Below are positions 1-7,794 of a DNA stretch of 29,365 bases, in pieces; within the stretch, counting starts at the first letter, position 1; each line of letters starts with the position of its first letter. The DNA is taken from assembly GCA_003457135.1 (NCBI GenBank), contig DMSQ01000064.1:1-29365 (forward strand), written 5' to 3'. The DNA comes from Prolixibacteraceae bacterium. Lineage in GTDB: Bacteria > Bacteroidota > Bacteroidia > Bacteroidales > Prolixibacteraceae. The translations under genes were made by a program, and so were the position numbers. A model generated the notes under the pieces. It made no database searches, had not been told where the DNA came from, and saw only the letters and a list, made by a program, of their open reading frames with translations.

Positions 1-17
1 ATTTTTTTAATGGACAC

Positions 18-1061
18 TCATGATGTAGCATCTCTGTTAACTCCTGGTTTAATTCCTTTTCCAAGATTTTCAAGTCCCAGAGATTTGAGCAAATAGAAAA
101 GAAAATCAAAATTGAAATTTTCACTCTCTTCAACATAGTATGCTACATCTGTTGTCCATGAAGGAACATTACATTTGTTCAATGCACCTGCTGAACCTTT
201 TCTTCCAATTATGATTGTTTTCTTTTCAGTTAAAAATTTATCGTAGTAACCGACAATTCCGTTTGAGCCGTATACAGGATACTTTCCATCCACTTTACAT
301 TGCGCTTTTGTTAAGCCGTCTCCATAAATCATTCTGACTGCTTCCCCCAATCTGCAACAAATCCAATTTTTTGGAAGGTCAAATTGAATTTCATCTTCAT
401 CTATTGGTGGTAGCGGTTTTGGCCTGCTTAATTTCTTTCCCTCAATTAATTTTTCCTGTTCACATTTTATTTTTTTTAGTAAATCACTTGCATCTCCATC
501 TTTTGGATTTTGCTTTGTTAATTTACCTTGCATTGCTTCTCTCAAAATTGCCCAACGAAGTTTGGTGACATCACCATCTTGGTCAATCAATCTTTCTTCC
601 AACTCTTTTTTATACTCTGATGCTACTTCTTCCAGTGCAATTATCTCTAATTGTCTGTTTAAACTTGGTACTTCAATTTCTACATCGGCTAATTTGTTCA
701 TTGGCAAACTTACATTGGCAGCTCCTTTCATCAATGGCACCAACAAAGTTTCTTTAAACTGTTGCAATAACAAATGAAGATATTTTGCATTTAATTGTGC
801 TTCGTCATTCGGAATAACAGCACACAAAATATTACCCAATGCAAATTTTCCTTCCTGATAATGTACCCGCTTCATGCTTGCATGTCCGTGCCCTGTGCTG
901 CTAATTAGCGGAACAATTACTGCATTTGCATCAAACTGAAATTCGCTGTGGCTTCTGCGTTCATCACTCAAAGCCACCAATGGATATTTCCCTCCATCGG
1001 CTTTCATTATTCCAGTTGCTCCTTTAGTAATGGTGCAAATATCTTTTAATTGATACTTCAT
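18..1061 (-). CDS. hsdS: Type I restriction enzyme specificity subunit HsdS, C-terminally truncated
   Basis: This is the DNA-recognition subunit of a type I restriction-modification complex. The 347-residue product has a first target recognition domain (about 1-130, ending in the typical GAANVSLPMNKLADVEIEVP stretch). A helical conserved region follows (about 135-215, with LREAMQGKLTKQNP), and then a second recognition domain beginning near PKNWICCRLGE (about 230 onward). It ends abruptly in KPGVNRDATS. Family members normally continue after KPGxNR with a hydrophobic PPLxEQ segment and a second long helix, giving about 400-450 residues. Here a TGA at 18-20 ends the frame. The same frame reads on as V-S-I-K-K to the window edge, which resembles the expected continuation, so an in-frame nonsense change or sequencing error is possible. 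The start ATG overlaps the hsdM stop by four bases, indicating translational coupling. The family call is firm; whether the subunit works is not. Confidence 0.88.
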   Translation of the reverse strand: MKYQLKDICTITKGATGIMKADGGKYPLVALSDERRSHSEFQFDANAVIVPLISSTGHGHASMKRVHYQEGKFALGNILCAVIPNDEAQLNAKYLHLLLQQFKETLLVPLMKGAANVSLPMNKLADVEIEVPSLNRQLEIIALEEVASEYKKELEERLIDQDGDVTKLRWAILREAMQGKLTKQNPKDGDASDLLKKIKCEQEKLIEGKKLSRPKPLPPIDEDEIQFDLPKNWICCRLGEAVRMIYGDGLTKAQCKVDGKYPVYGSNGIVGYYDKFLTEKKTIIIGRKGSAGALNKCNVPSWTTDVAYYVEESENFNFDFLFYLLKSLGLENLGKGIKPGVNRDATS

Positions 1062-2482
1062 TCTGTTTTTAATAATGATTTTAGCTTTCCAACTATTTCG
1101 TGAATTTTATTTTGTTCCGTATCAATCCGCGTCAATATTTCGTTAGATGTTTCTTCATTTTCTTCCTGTACGATGTTCGGATTTTTAATATCCAAATCAT
1201 AACCTCTTTCGATAATGGTGTTAATTGACACTTTCCAACTTACTTCGCTTTCGACTCTTTGGTTCCACCATTTTTTTATTGGTTCAAATTCTTCCAACTT
1301 TAACGGATTGGTTTTATTATAAGATTTTACTCCATCCAGATAGTTATATTGGTAATACCAAACGTCTTTTGTCGGGGTTCCTTTATCAAAAAATAAAAGA
1401 TTGGTTGCAACTGTTGCATAAGGTTTGAAAACAGAGTTAGGTAAACGGATAATGGTATGAAGATTACAATCTTCCAGTAATTTTTGCCTAATTCTCTGCT
1501 TAACTCCATCGCCTGAAAGTGAACCATCAGGTAAAACAATTCCAGCTCTACCACCTTGTTTAAGCAACTGAATCATCAGGATTAAAAACAAGTCGGCACT
1601 TTCTTTTGTGCGGTAGTTTTGCGGAAAATTATTCTCGTTGCTGTTGGCCACGGTCCCGCCAAAAGGTGGATTGGCTATAATAACATTCACTCTGTCCTTC
1701 TCTCGATATTCCGATAAAGGTTTATCCAACGCATCACGATAAGTGATGTCGGGCAATTCAATATCATGCAAAATCAAATTGGTTGTTGCCAGCACATAAG
1801 GCAGCGGCTTCCATTCCCAGCCCCTCACATTTTTCTGAATGGCTTTACGCTGCTCAATGTTCTTGGTTTGCTTTTTTAAATGCTCAATGGCAGAAGTGAG
1901 AAAGCCACCTGTTCCGCAAGCTGGGTCAAGAATTTTATCATCCAATTGCGGATTGATAATGTTGGTAATGAATTGCGTTACTGCTCTTGGGGTATAAAAC
2001 TCTCCGTAGTCGCCTGCATTTTGCAGCTCCTGTAAAATAGTTTCATAGATTTCACCGAATAAGTGTCTTTCGGATGCAATGTTGAAATCAACTTCATTCA
2101 GTTTATTCAATACCTTCCGAATGTTGGTTCCGCTTTTCATGTAATTATTGTTGCCTTCAAACACTTCACGCACCATATATGCGCGTGGGTCAAGGGCTGA
2201 CAATTCTTTCAGTGTTGGATACAGTTGCTGGTCAACAAAATTTAAAAGAGTATCGCCTGTTATTCCTTCGTCGTCGGCTGCCCAGTTTCTCCACTTAAAT
2301 TTCTCAGGAATGGGCGATTTGTATTTATCGTCAAGTAATTCAAGTTCTTTATCCTTGTCGTCAAATATTTTCAAGAATAGCATCCATCCTAATTGTTCTA
2401 TGCGTTGTCCGTCACCGCTTATTCCACGGTCTTCGCGCATGTCGTTACGGATGGATTTTATAATGCCTGATAGGTTGCTCAT
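1058..2482 (-). CDS. hsdM: Type I restriction enzyme adenine methyltransferase subunit HsdM
   Basis: This is the modification subunit, an S-adenosylmethionine-dependent N6-adenine methyltransferase. With HsdS it methylates the recognition site and with HsdR it forms the restriction complex. The 474-residue length is normal for the family. An N-terminal helical HsdM_N-type domain occupies about residues 5-130. The catalytic domain shows motif I DPACGTGGF (186-194), preceded by GEFYTPRAV (160-168), and the catalytic motif IV NPPFGG (271-276), all intact. The start overlaps the stop of the upstream small gene (2479-2853) as ATGA, and its own stop overlaps the hsdS start in the same way. The genes are therefore one tightly coupled operon read from hsdR towards hsdS. 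Confidence 0.96.
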   Translation of the reverse strand: MSNLSGIIKSIRNDMREDRGISGDGQRIEQLGWMLFLKIFDDKDKELELLDDKYKSPIPEKFKWRNWAADDEGITGDTLLNFVDQQLYPTLKELSALDPRAYMVREVFEGNNNYMKSGTNIRKVLNKLNEVDFNIASERHLFGEIYETILQELQNAGDYGEFYTPRAVTQFITNIINPQLDDKILDPACGTGGFLTSAIEHLKKQTKNIEQRKAIQKNVRGWEWKPLPYVLATTNLILHDIELPDITYRDALDKPLSEYREKDRVNVIIANPPFGGTVANSNENNFPQNYRTKESADLFLILMIQLLKQGGRAGIVLPDGSLSGDGVKQRIRQKLLEDCNLHTIIRLPNSVFKPYATVATNLLFFDKGTPTKDVWYYQYNYLDGVKSYNKTNPLKLEEFEPIKKWWNQRVESEVSWKVSINTIIERGYDLDIKNPNIVQEENEETSNEILTRIDTEQNKIHEIVGKLKSLLKTE

Positions 2483-2853
2483 TTATATTTTATATAATTA
2501 GAATTGTTACTCCAAAATTCAATACATTTTTTAATTTGTTCGATTTCAAAAACACCTTCTTTCTTTAAATGTTTCCAGTCCCCAAAACCAAGTTCCTCAG
2601 CTAGTTTATAAAATCCATCGCCTTCAAGTTGATCCCCAACTCTAACAACTAATGCGCTCAGAAAAGGTCTTTGAAACGAATTTTCATATTTAGAGATTTC
2701 ACCAAGAATTCGCCCTATTTCGGCACGTACATGATCTCCCTCTTGCATATTAAGGTTAAGGTTGCAAGCATCTGATAATTTTTGATATGTAATTATCTGA
2801 TTAGATTTTTTTCGGGCCAATTCAATTAAAAAGCTTCTTACAATTGTATTCAT
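2479..2853 (-). CDS. Small winged-helix-like protein inside the type I RM operon, function unknown
   Basis: The 124-residue product is encoded between hsdR and hsdM with a TAATG junction to hsdR and an ATGA junction to hsdM, so it is certainly co-translated with the restriction genes. It has no signal peptide or membrane segment. The order of elements is ITYQKLSDAC (about 21-30), a basic-acidic helix with RAEIGRILGEISKYE (about 43-57), then RPFLSALVVRVGD and EGDGFYKLAEELG (about 62-90). This order resembles the helix-turn-helix/wing part of O6-alkylguanine-DNA alkyltransferase and alkyltransferase-like proteins (ISYxxLA, RAVGxALxxNP, PCHRVV, GGYxxGLxxK). The catalytic PCHR motif is replaced by LSAL, so no methyl-transfer activity is expected. 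The similarity is my reading from pattern, not a database match. It may be a DNA-binding accessory or control protein of the RM system. Confidence 0.7.
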   Translation of the reverse strand: MNTIVRSFLIELARKKSNQIITYQKLSDACNLNLNMQEGDHVRAEIGRILGEISKYENSFQRPFLSALVVRVGDQLEGDGFYKLAEELGFGDWKHLKKEGVFEIEQIKKCIEFWSNNSNYIKYK

Positions 2854-5315
2854 TATGCAGTTTTATAAAGTTCGTTTTCTAATTCTTTTACTGCCTGGAT
2901 ATATTTTTCCTTACTACCAAATCCATTAATAATTTCAATGGGTGAACCTAACTCGTTAATAGGTTTTATTTTCAATACTTCCATACTTTCTAAATTCTCG
3001 ATTCCTTCATCAGCGTATTTGTCAAGCAATGCTTCCATCACTTTTCTGCTTTGCTCACCGAACTTCGTAAAGTAGTTTCGTTTTATTACATTGTTTGCTC
3101 TCTCTTTTCGGGTTAGCGGTGGCTGGTCAAAAGCGATATGACAAATTAAATCAAACAGGTCACAATTATTATCTACAGCTTCCATTAATGCTTCCACCAA
3201 AACTCCCTGCTCTTGTAACTCTTGAATAATGGCCTCCTTTCTTTCTGTATTCTTCCATTTCTTCAAGAAATCATCCAGAGAAGCAAATTTTCCGTTAATA
3301 ATATGTCTAGTATGATCTTTCAAGCTCTCAGTGATTAGACTACCGTTTTGGTCAAAATACAATTCACGTGTGATAAGAATGGAAACATCGATTCCGTTTA
3401 CATAAATCTTCTTTCTTGGCTCTTTTACAATGCGTTTTCCATCGAACTGGCTGCCATCTGGATAACGAATTTTGGGTTTTTCGAATTTTATTTCTTCCCC
3501 TGTTTCCGGGTCCGAAACTGGAAGTGGGTTTTCTTCTTCTTCAATTTCAACCAATGATAAATCTTCGTATTGCGAAACCGGTTTAATCCGAATCGGATCA
3601 CCATCAAAATCTTTATCAGAAAATAAATCAGTTGCGTTTCTGAAATCAAGGATTGTAAAATAGAGTTTGTTAAACTCTTCGTTTATTCTTGTGCCTCTGC
3701 CAATAATTTGTTTGAATTTTGTCATTGATTTTATCACACTATCGAGCACAATTACTTTACAAGTTTGTGCATCAACACCAGTTGTCATCAATTCAGAGGT
3801 TGTGGTAATGACCGGATATTTTTCTTCTGGATTAATAAAATTATCCAACTCTTTTTTCCCTTCATCATTATCACCTGTAATCTGCATTACATATTTGTGA
3901 TTTATAGAAACCAAATCACTATTTTCATTAGCGATACAGCTTCTCATGCCTTCGGCATGTTCAATATCACAACAAAAAACTATTGATTTTGAAAAGCGGT
4001 CTGTTCCTTTAAGCAACTCTGTTATTTTTTGCGCAACTAATTTTCTTCGTTCGTCAACAACAATAGTTTTGTCAAAGTCGGTGTTGTTATACTTTCTGTC
4101 TTCAACCTTATTTCCTTCTTTATCTAAAAAACCTTTGGGTGGTCGCCAGCCTTCAAGATCAATATTTAATCCAACTCTTATTACTCGATATGGAGCTAAA
4201 AATCCATCATCAATTCCTTGCTTTAACGAATATGTATAAACAGGAAGACCAAAATATTCAGAATTGCTTGTTACTTCATCTTCTTTAGGTGTGGCAGTTA
4301 AGCCTATTTGAGTAGCACTACCGAAGTATTCTAAAATCTTTCTCCATGCGCTGTCATCTTTTGCACTTCCTCTGTGGCACTCATCAACAATAATCAAATC
4401 AAAAAAACCGGGACTAAAATCTTTGTAAGCATCTTCGATGGTTTCATCACTGTTTGTCAATCCCTGGTATATGCCAAGAAAAATCTCGTACGCCTTATCA
4501 CTACTGTCAATTCCGCGTTTTTTATTTGATACTAATTTTTCTTTACCGTCGACATCAATAACTTTCTTTTTGATGACTGTCATTTTATCTTTAAAATACT
4601 TAAAGTCACCCCTTCGTGTCTGGTCAATTAAATTATTCCGGTCAGCTAAAAAGAGGATTCGCTTTTTAACACCAACTTTCCAAAGCCGATGAATAATTTG
4701 AAACGCAGTGTAAGTTTTTCCTGTACCAGTTGCCATCACCAACAGAATTCTGTTTTGTCCATTGGCAATTGCTTCAACACTTCTGTTTATTGCAATTTGC
4801 TGATAATATCTCGGCTTTCTACCGCTTCCATCAAAATAGTAGTCCTGTGAAGCAATTTTTTCTGCTTTTGGTGTTAATATGCCTTTATAGGTTTTATATT
4901 TCTCCCAAAGTTGTTCAGGTGTGGGAAAATTATCAATATCTAATTCGGTTTCAATATTTCCCTCGGTTGCTGTTCGGTCATGAAATAAAAATCCATCACC
5001 ATTACTGCTAAATACACAGGGGATGTCAAGTGTTTTTGCATAGCCCAATGCTTGCTGTATTCCTGCTCTTACGGAATGATTGTTGTCTTTGGCTTCTATA
5101 ATCGCAACGGGAATGTTCGGTTTGTAATAAAGTATATAGTCAGCCCGTTTTGCCTGGCCTCTTGTTGTTAGTTTACCACGGACATATATTTTTCCATCAG
5201 TAAAATATACTTCTTCCAACAATTGAGTGAGTTTATCCCAACCCGCTTTTTCAATAGCGGGAGCTATAAACTTGGTACAGATATCACGTTCAGATAAACT
5301 TTTTTTATCTATCAT
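2853..5315 (-). CDS. hsdR: Type I restriction enzyme motor/endonuclease subunit HsdR
   Basis: This is the ATP-dependent translocase and nuclease subunit of the type I complex. The 820-residue product starts with an HSDR_N-type PD-(D/E)xK nuclease domain: D59 in KRADYIL and E74-x-K76 in IIEAKD, followed by a Q-rich helix GIQQALGYA. The SF2 helicase core shows the Q-like region YYQQIAI (170-176), Walker A ATGTGKT (195-201), DECHRG (311-316), LTATP (339-343) and a motif VI QIIGRGTRI near residue 540. The C-terminal 200 residues match the EcoEI R-type C-terminal region that contacts the methylase. All key residues are present. It is the first gene of the operon. The ATG at 5313-5315 lies just downstream of a pair of inverted CTTAAG-centred sites. 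Confidence 0.95.
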   Translation of the reverse strand: MIDKKSLSERDICTKFIAPAIEKAGWDKLTQLLEEVYFTDGKIYVRGKLTTRGQAKRADYILYYKPNIPVAIIEAKDNNHSVRAGIQQALGYAKTLDIPCVFSSNGDGFLFHDRTATEGNIETELDIDNFPTPEQLWEKYKTYKGILTPKAEKIASQDYYFDGSGRKPRYYQQIAINRSVEAIANGQNRILLVMATGTGKTYTAFQIIHRLWKVGVKKRILFLADRNNLIDQTRRGDFKYFKDKMTVIKKKVIDVDGKEKLVSNKKRGIDSSDKAYEIFLGIYQGLTNSDETIEDAYKDFSPGFFDLIIVDECHRGSAKDDSAWRKILEYFGSATQIGLTATPKEDEVTSNSEYFGLPVYTYSLKQGIDDGFLAPYRVIRVGLNIDLEGWRPPKGFLDKEGNKVEDRKYNNTDFDKTIVVDERRKLVAQKITELLKGTDRFSKSIVFCCDIEHAEGMRSCIANENSDLVSINHKYVMQITGDNDEGKKELDNFINPEEKYPVITTTSELMTTGVDAQTCKVIVLDSVIKSMTKFKQIIGRGTRINEEFNKLYFTILDFRNATDLFSDKDFDGDPIRIKPVSQYEDLSLVEIEEEENPLPVSDPETGEEIKFEKPKIRYPDGSQFDGKRIVKEPRKKIYVNGIDVSILITRELYFDQNGSLITESLKDHTRHIINGKFASLDDFLKKWKNTERKEAIIQELQEQGVLVEALMEAVDNNCDLFDLICHIAFDQPPLTRKERANNVIKRNYFTKFGEQSRKVMEALLDKYADEGIENLESMEVLKIKPINELGSPIEIINGFGSKEKYIQAVKELENELYKTA

Positions 5316-5321
5316 TTTAGG

Positions 5322-5370
5322 TTTCTTAAGACTTCACTCTTGGCCTTGCAAGTTACAACATCTTAAGAAA
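5322..5370. promoter_or_regulatory. Inverted pair of TTTCTTAAGA sites upstream of hsdR
   Basis: TTTCTTAAGA at 5322-5331 is exactly repeated in inverted orientation (TCTTAAGAAA) at 5361-5370. The sites are 39 bp apart centre to centre, and the first lies 6 bp from the hsdR start codon. Each half also contains the palindrome CTTAAG. Two symmetric sites in this position are what an operator or a cruciform in the 5' leader would look like. No regulator is assigned; the small protein of the operon is one candidate (inference). Confidence 0.4.
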
Positions 5371-5447
5371 TAAAGCTTTATTGCAAATTGTATTTTACAA
5401 ATAATATTTCATCAGCAAATAGGCTTTCGCCTCTTGCTATTCTTATA

Positions 5448-5476
5448 AGTTGTTACGGTTAGTTCCCGTAACAACT
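5448..5476. repeat. 11-bp perfect inverted repeat
   Basis: AGTTGTTACGG (5448-5458) and CCGTAACAACT (5466-5476) form a perfect 11-bp stem with a 7-base loop. CTTA/TAAG could extend it after an internal loop. There is no T-run on either side, so a simple intrinsic terminator is unlikely. It lies in the hsdR upstream region, 130 bp before the start codon. Confidence 0.45.
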
Positions 5477-5889
5477 CTTGTAAGCTTCATATTCGAAGTT
5501 GACCAATTCCTGATCGAAATCTTCTGCTCCACACTCGAAATAAAATATTTATGGAAGCAAAAGTGCGATAAATATGAGTGAGCGACTAAAAAAAGTGGCG
5601 AAGCTACTTTCTGGAATTAACTGAAGTATGGATTTCCTATTCCAGAATAAACCTCTTCATCTGCAACCGATGAAAGGAATTTCCGGGAAGGAACTTAATC
5701 ACGTTTGAGGCAGAAAATCTTTCGGTTTGATTGCCAGTAATACTCAGGCAATGCAGTCTAATGGATAGTCAAATCAAATTACAAAACGTGATGATTTCGA
5801 GAACTCATTTGTTTATTTTTGATTTCCCGTCAGCTGAAAATCTAAAATTCGGATATGTTTATTTTCTTTGTGTTACCCAATTATCATAA
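5477..5889. other. Intergenic stretch without a recognisable gene
   Basis: No open frame of useful length with a start codon was found on either strand. Frames are interrupted every 10-40 codons. The stretch directly precedes a decayed cobA fragment, so the missing 5' half of that gene may once have lain here, but none of its N-terminal motifs (GxGPGDxxLLT, VRLKxGDP) is visible. Confidence 0.5.
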
Positions 5890-6330
5890 ATCAGATTTTG
5901 CATTGAAAATAAGCTGAATTATGAAATTATTTCCGGTGTTACGTCTGCACTTGCAGCGGCTTCATTATATGGTATACCACTCACCGAACGTGGCAAAAAC
6001 AGCATGGTACTTTTTGGAACCGGGCATTATAGTGAGGGCGAATTCTTGGATCTCGATACCTTTGTTTCTGTTTTGAATCAAGGCTCCCCAATCATCATTT
6101 TTATTGGGTTGAACAAACTGATCCAATTAGCCAACCGATTAATAGAACAATCCATTTCAGGAGATACACGCGTCCAGATTTTAAGCAAAGTTTCGCAACC
6201 CGATGCCATAGCAGTCGAAGGTACACTGAAAAATATTTCGCAGATAATTGAAGATAAAAAACCATCAATGCCTGCATTAGTTTTTATTGGAAAAAATGTA
6301 ATAAGACTGAATGTGTTGGGCAGAGAATGA
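5890..6330 (+). pseudogene. cobA: Uroporphyrinogen-III C-methyltransferase (SUMT) 3' remnant
   Basis: The frame is open from just after a TAA at 5887-5889 to the stop before 6331. It encodes the C-terminal half of a tetrapyrrole methylase: YEIISGVTSALAAASLYGIPLT, FGTGH, IIFIGLNKL, and QPDAIAVEGTLKNISQII. These match the SUMT pattern (VVPGVTSA, GIPLTHR, VTGH, MG, Q, GTL, I). SUMT converts uroporphyrinogen III to precorrin-2 for sirohaem and B12. Intact enzymes are about 250 residues; only about 147 codons remain and the N-terminal SAM-binding half is gone. The first ATG (6004) is inside the conserved region and cannot be the true start. I call it a truncated pseudogene. The adjacent redox-type regulators fit a former sirohaem/nitrite-reduction locus (inference). 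Confidence 0.75.
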
Positions 6331-6393
6331 AAATTAAACTTTTGGCAGTGAAAAATATATCATTTAGGAATGGATTAGTTATTATCAATTCAT

Positions 6394-6819
6394 TTATAAA
6401 GTTTTAATCCCTGTCGTAAGCATATCCAATGATGTATTTGTCAACTTATTAAATGTATATTCCCGGATATCCCTGAATGTTTCGCGGATCGAACAGTTTG
6501 CCTCGTCTTTGCAGTGTTGGCAAGGCTCGTAATATTTCTCTGAAGTACATTTTAACATCGCAATGCTTCCCTCAAAAAGCCGGACGATTTCCAAAAGGTT
6601 TATTGTCTTCGGATCCTTCATCAGAAAATAACCTCCGTTTTTCCCCAATTTAGAACCTAAATAACCGTTATTTTTAAGTTCAAGCAAAATGGATTCAAGA
6701 AAACGTTTTGGGATTCTTTCACTTTCGGCTATTTCGTTAATCATCAATGTGCCTTTGCCAAATTCTTTGGCCAGCCTTACCAGAGCAAGCATCGAATATC
6801 TTGTTTTTTGTGTTAACAT
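6394..6819 (-). CDS. Rrf2-family transcriptional regulator with cysteine cluster
   Basis: The 141-residue product has the Rrf2 winged-helix domain: LTQKTRYSMLALVRLA at the start, IAESERIPKRFLESILLELKNNGYL as recognition helix, and GKNGGYFL as wing. Four cysteines follow, at 91, 100, 103 and 109, in the place where IscR/NsrR-type members bind a 2Fe-2S or 4Fe-4S cluster. This suggests a sensor of iron-sulfur status, NO or oxygen; the ligand is inferred. It is the second gene of a two-gene unit: only two bases separate its ATG from the stop of the Crp/Fnr gene. It is not close enough to any one named Rrf2 member to give a symbol. Confidence 0.9.
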   Translation of the reverse strand: MLTQKTRYSMLALVRLAKEFGKGTLMINEIAESERIPKRFLESILLELKNNGYLGSKLGKNGGYFLMKDPKTINLLEIVRLFEGSIAMLKCTSEKYYEPCQHCKDEANCSIRETFRDIREYTFNKLTNTSLDMLTTGIKTL

Positions 6820-6821
6820 CC

Positions 6822-7460
6822 TTATCCTATTTTGCTGATATACTTCAGTTTATCCATGTCTTTGATCTCAATGGTTTTCCCTTCAATGGTTATGATTTTC
6901 TCGGTTTGCCATTTCGATAAAGTCATGATTACATTTTCGGTTGAACAACCGGCAAATTCTGCAATTTCTTTTCGGGTCAACGAAAGATGAAACGAATTGT
7001 CGTTATACACTTCATTGGCAATATATAAAAAAATGTCGGCAATCCGCCCTTCCTTTTGTTTGTGCGCCAGGCTGATAAAGTTCATGACCGATTTTTTGAA
7101 CATTTCGGAGGCAACCTGAAACATCATCATGGCAAATTTGGAATTGTCCATGAGCACATCCTGGATCACTTTGGAGTCAATCATAATCACTTCGCAATCC
7201 TCTACGGCAATGAGCGAAATCAGGTTATTATCCTTATAAAACAGGTTAGCTCCACCCAAAATTTTCGGTGCCGAAACAATGGTAAGGATCAGGTTTTTGC
7301 CTGATTCACTCTCATAGTTGAATTTCACAATCCCTTTTTCAAGGTAGGCGATATGGTTAGGTATTCCGCCTTGTTTCAAAATGATTTCTCCCTTCTTGAA
7401 ATTAAGCTTTACCGAAGTTTTTTCCAGTTTTTCAAAGTCTTTGTCTGAAATAAACTGCAA
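6822..7460 (-). CDS. Crp/Fnr-family transcriptional regulator, TTG start
   Basis: The 212-residue product has an N-terminal cyclic-nucleotide-binding-type beta-barrel (about 10-120, with FKKGEIILKQG and a glycine-rich strand turn). A dimerisation helix follows (about 120-145), then a Crp-type helix-turn-helix with LTRKEIAEFAGCSTENVIMTLSKW (about 160-183). No N-terminal Fnr-type cysteine set is present, so it does not look like a classical 4Fe-4S Fnr; haem or a small ligand is possible. The start is TTG at 7458-7460. An AGAAGGA Shine-Dalgarno-like sequence sits about 5 bases before it, and an in-frame TAG upstream leaves no ATG. It is co-transcribed with the Rrf2 gene. Such pairs often control anaerobic or nitrosative responses (established for the families); the target here is unknown. 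Confidence 0.88.
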   Translation of the reverse strand: MQFISDKDFEKLEKTSVKLNFKKGEIILKQGGIPNHIAYLEKGIVKFNYESESGKNLILTIVSAPKILGGANLFYKDNNLISLIAVEDCEVIMIDSKVIQDVLMDNSKFAMMMFQVASEMFKKSVMNFISLAHKQKEGRIADIFLYIANEVYNDNSFHLSLTRKEIAEFAGCSTENVIMTLSKWQTEKIITIEGKTIEIKDMDKLKYISKIG

Positions 7461-7794
7461 GGAAATCCTTCTGAACCAGTAATATTCCTGCTAGGTTTCG
7501 TTTAAAAACATAGGTGATCTATTTTAATGATGAGTTACTAATTTTTGCCTGTCTAACGAATTTGGACATACAAGCAAAAGTACACTAAGTCGATAGATAA
7601 TGTGATCGTAGAAAAACCTATTTTTGAAAGATGAAGTTCAGTATTTATACTTATTTCTGCTCCTGAAGGTATTAAAAATTTAATGGAATCGCCTGTAATT
7701 ACTCATTCAGTCTTAAATCAAAAGACATTATCAATACATTTGGCAAATCGGATTAACTTTGCTGGCAAGCTTTTGAGCCCGGTAGATAGAATGA
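7461..7794. promoter_or_regulatory. Divergent intergenic region between Crp/Rrf2 unit and response regulator
   Basis: These 334 AT-rich bases separate two divergent units and should carry both promoters. I found no clean TTTG/TAnnTTTG Bacteroidota promoter pair, no Fnr-type TTGAT-N4-ATCAA box and no gene in it. Confidence 0.45.

Noticed and set aside
6004..6330. 108-codon frame taken as a complete gene
   Set aside because: Homology to the methyltransferase extends well upstream of its ATG, so it is part of a truncated gene.
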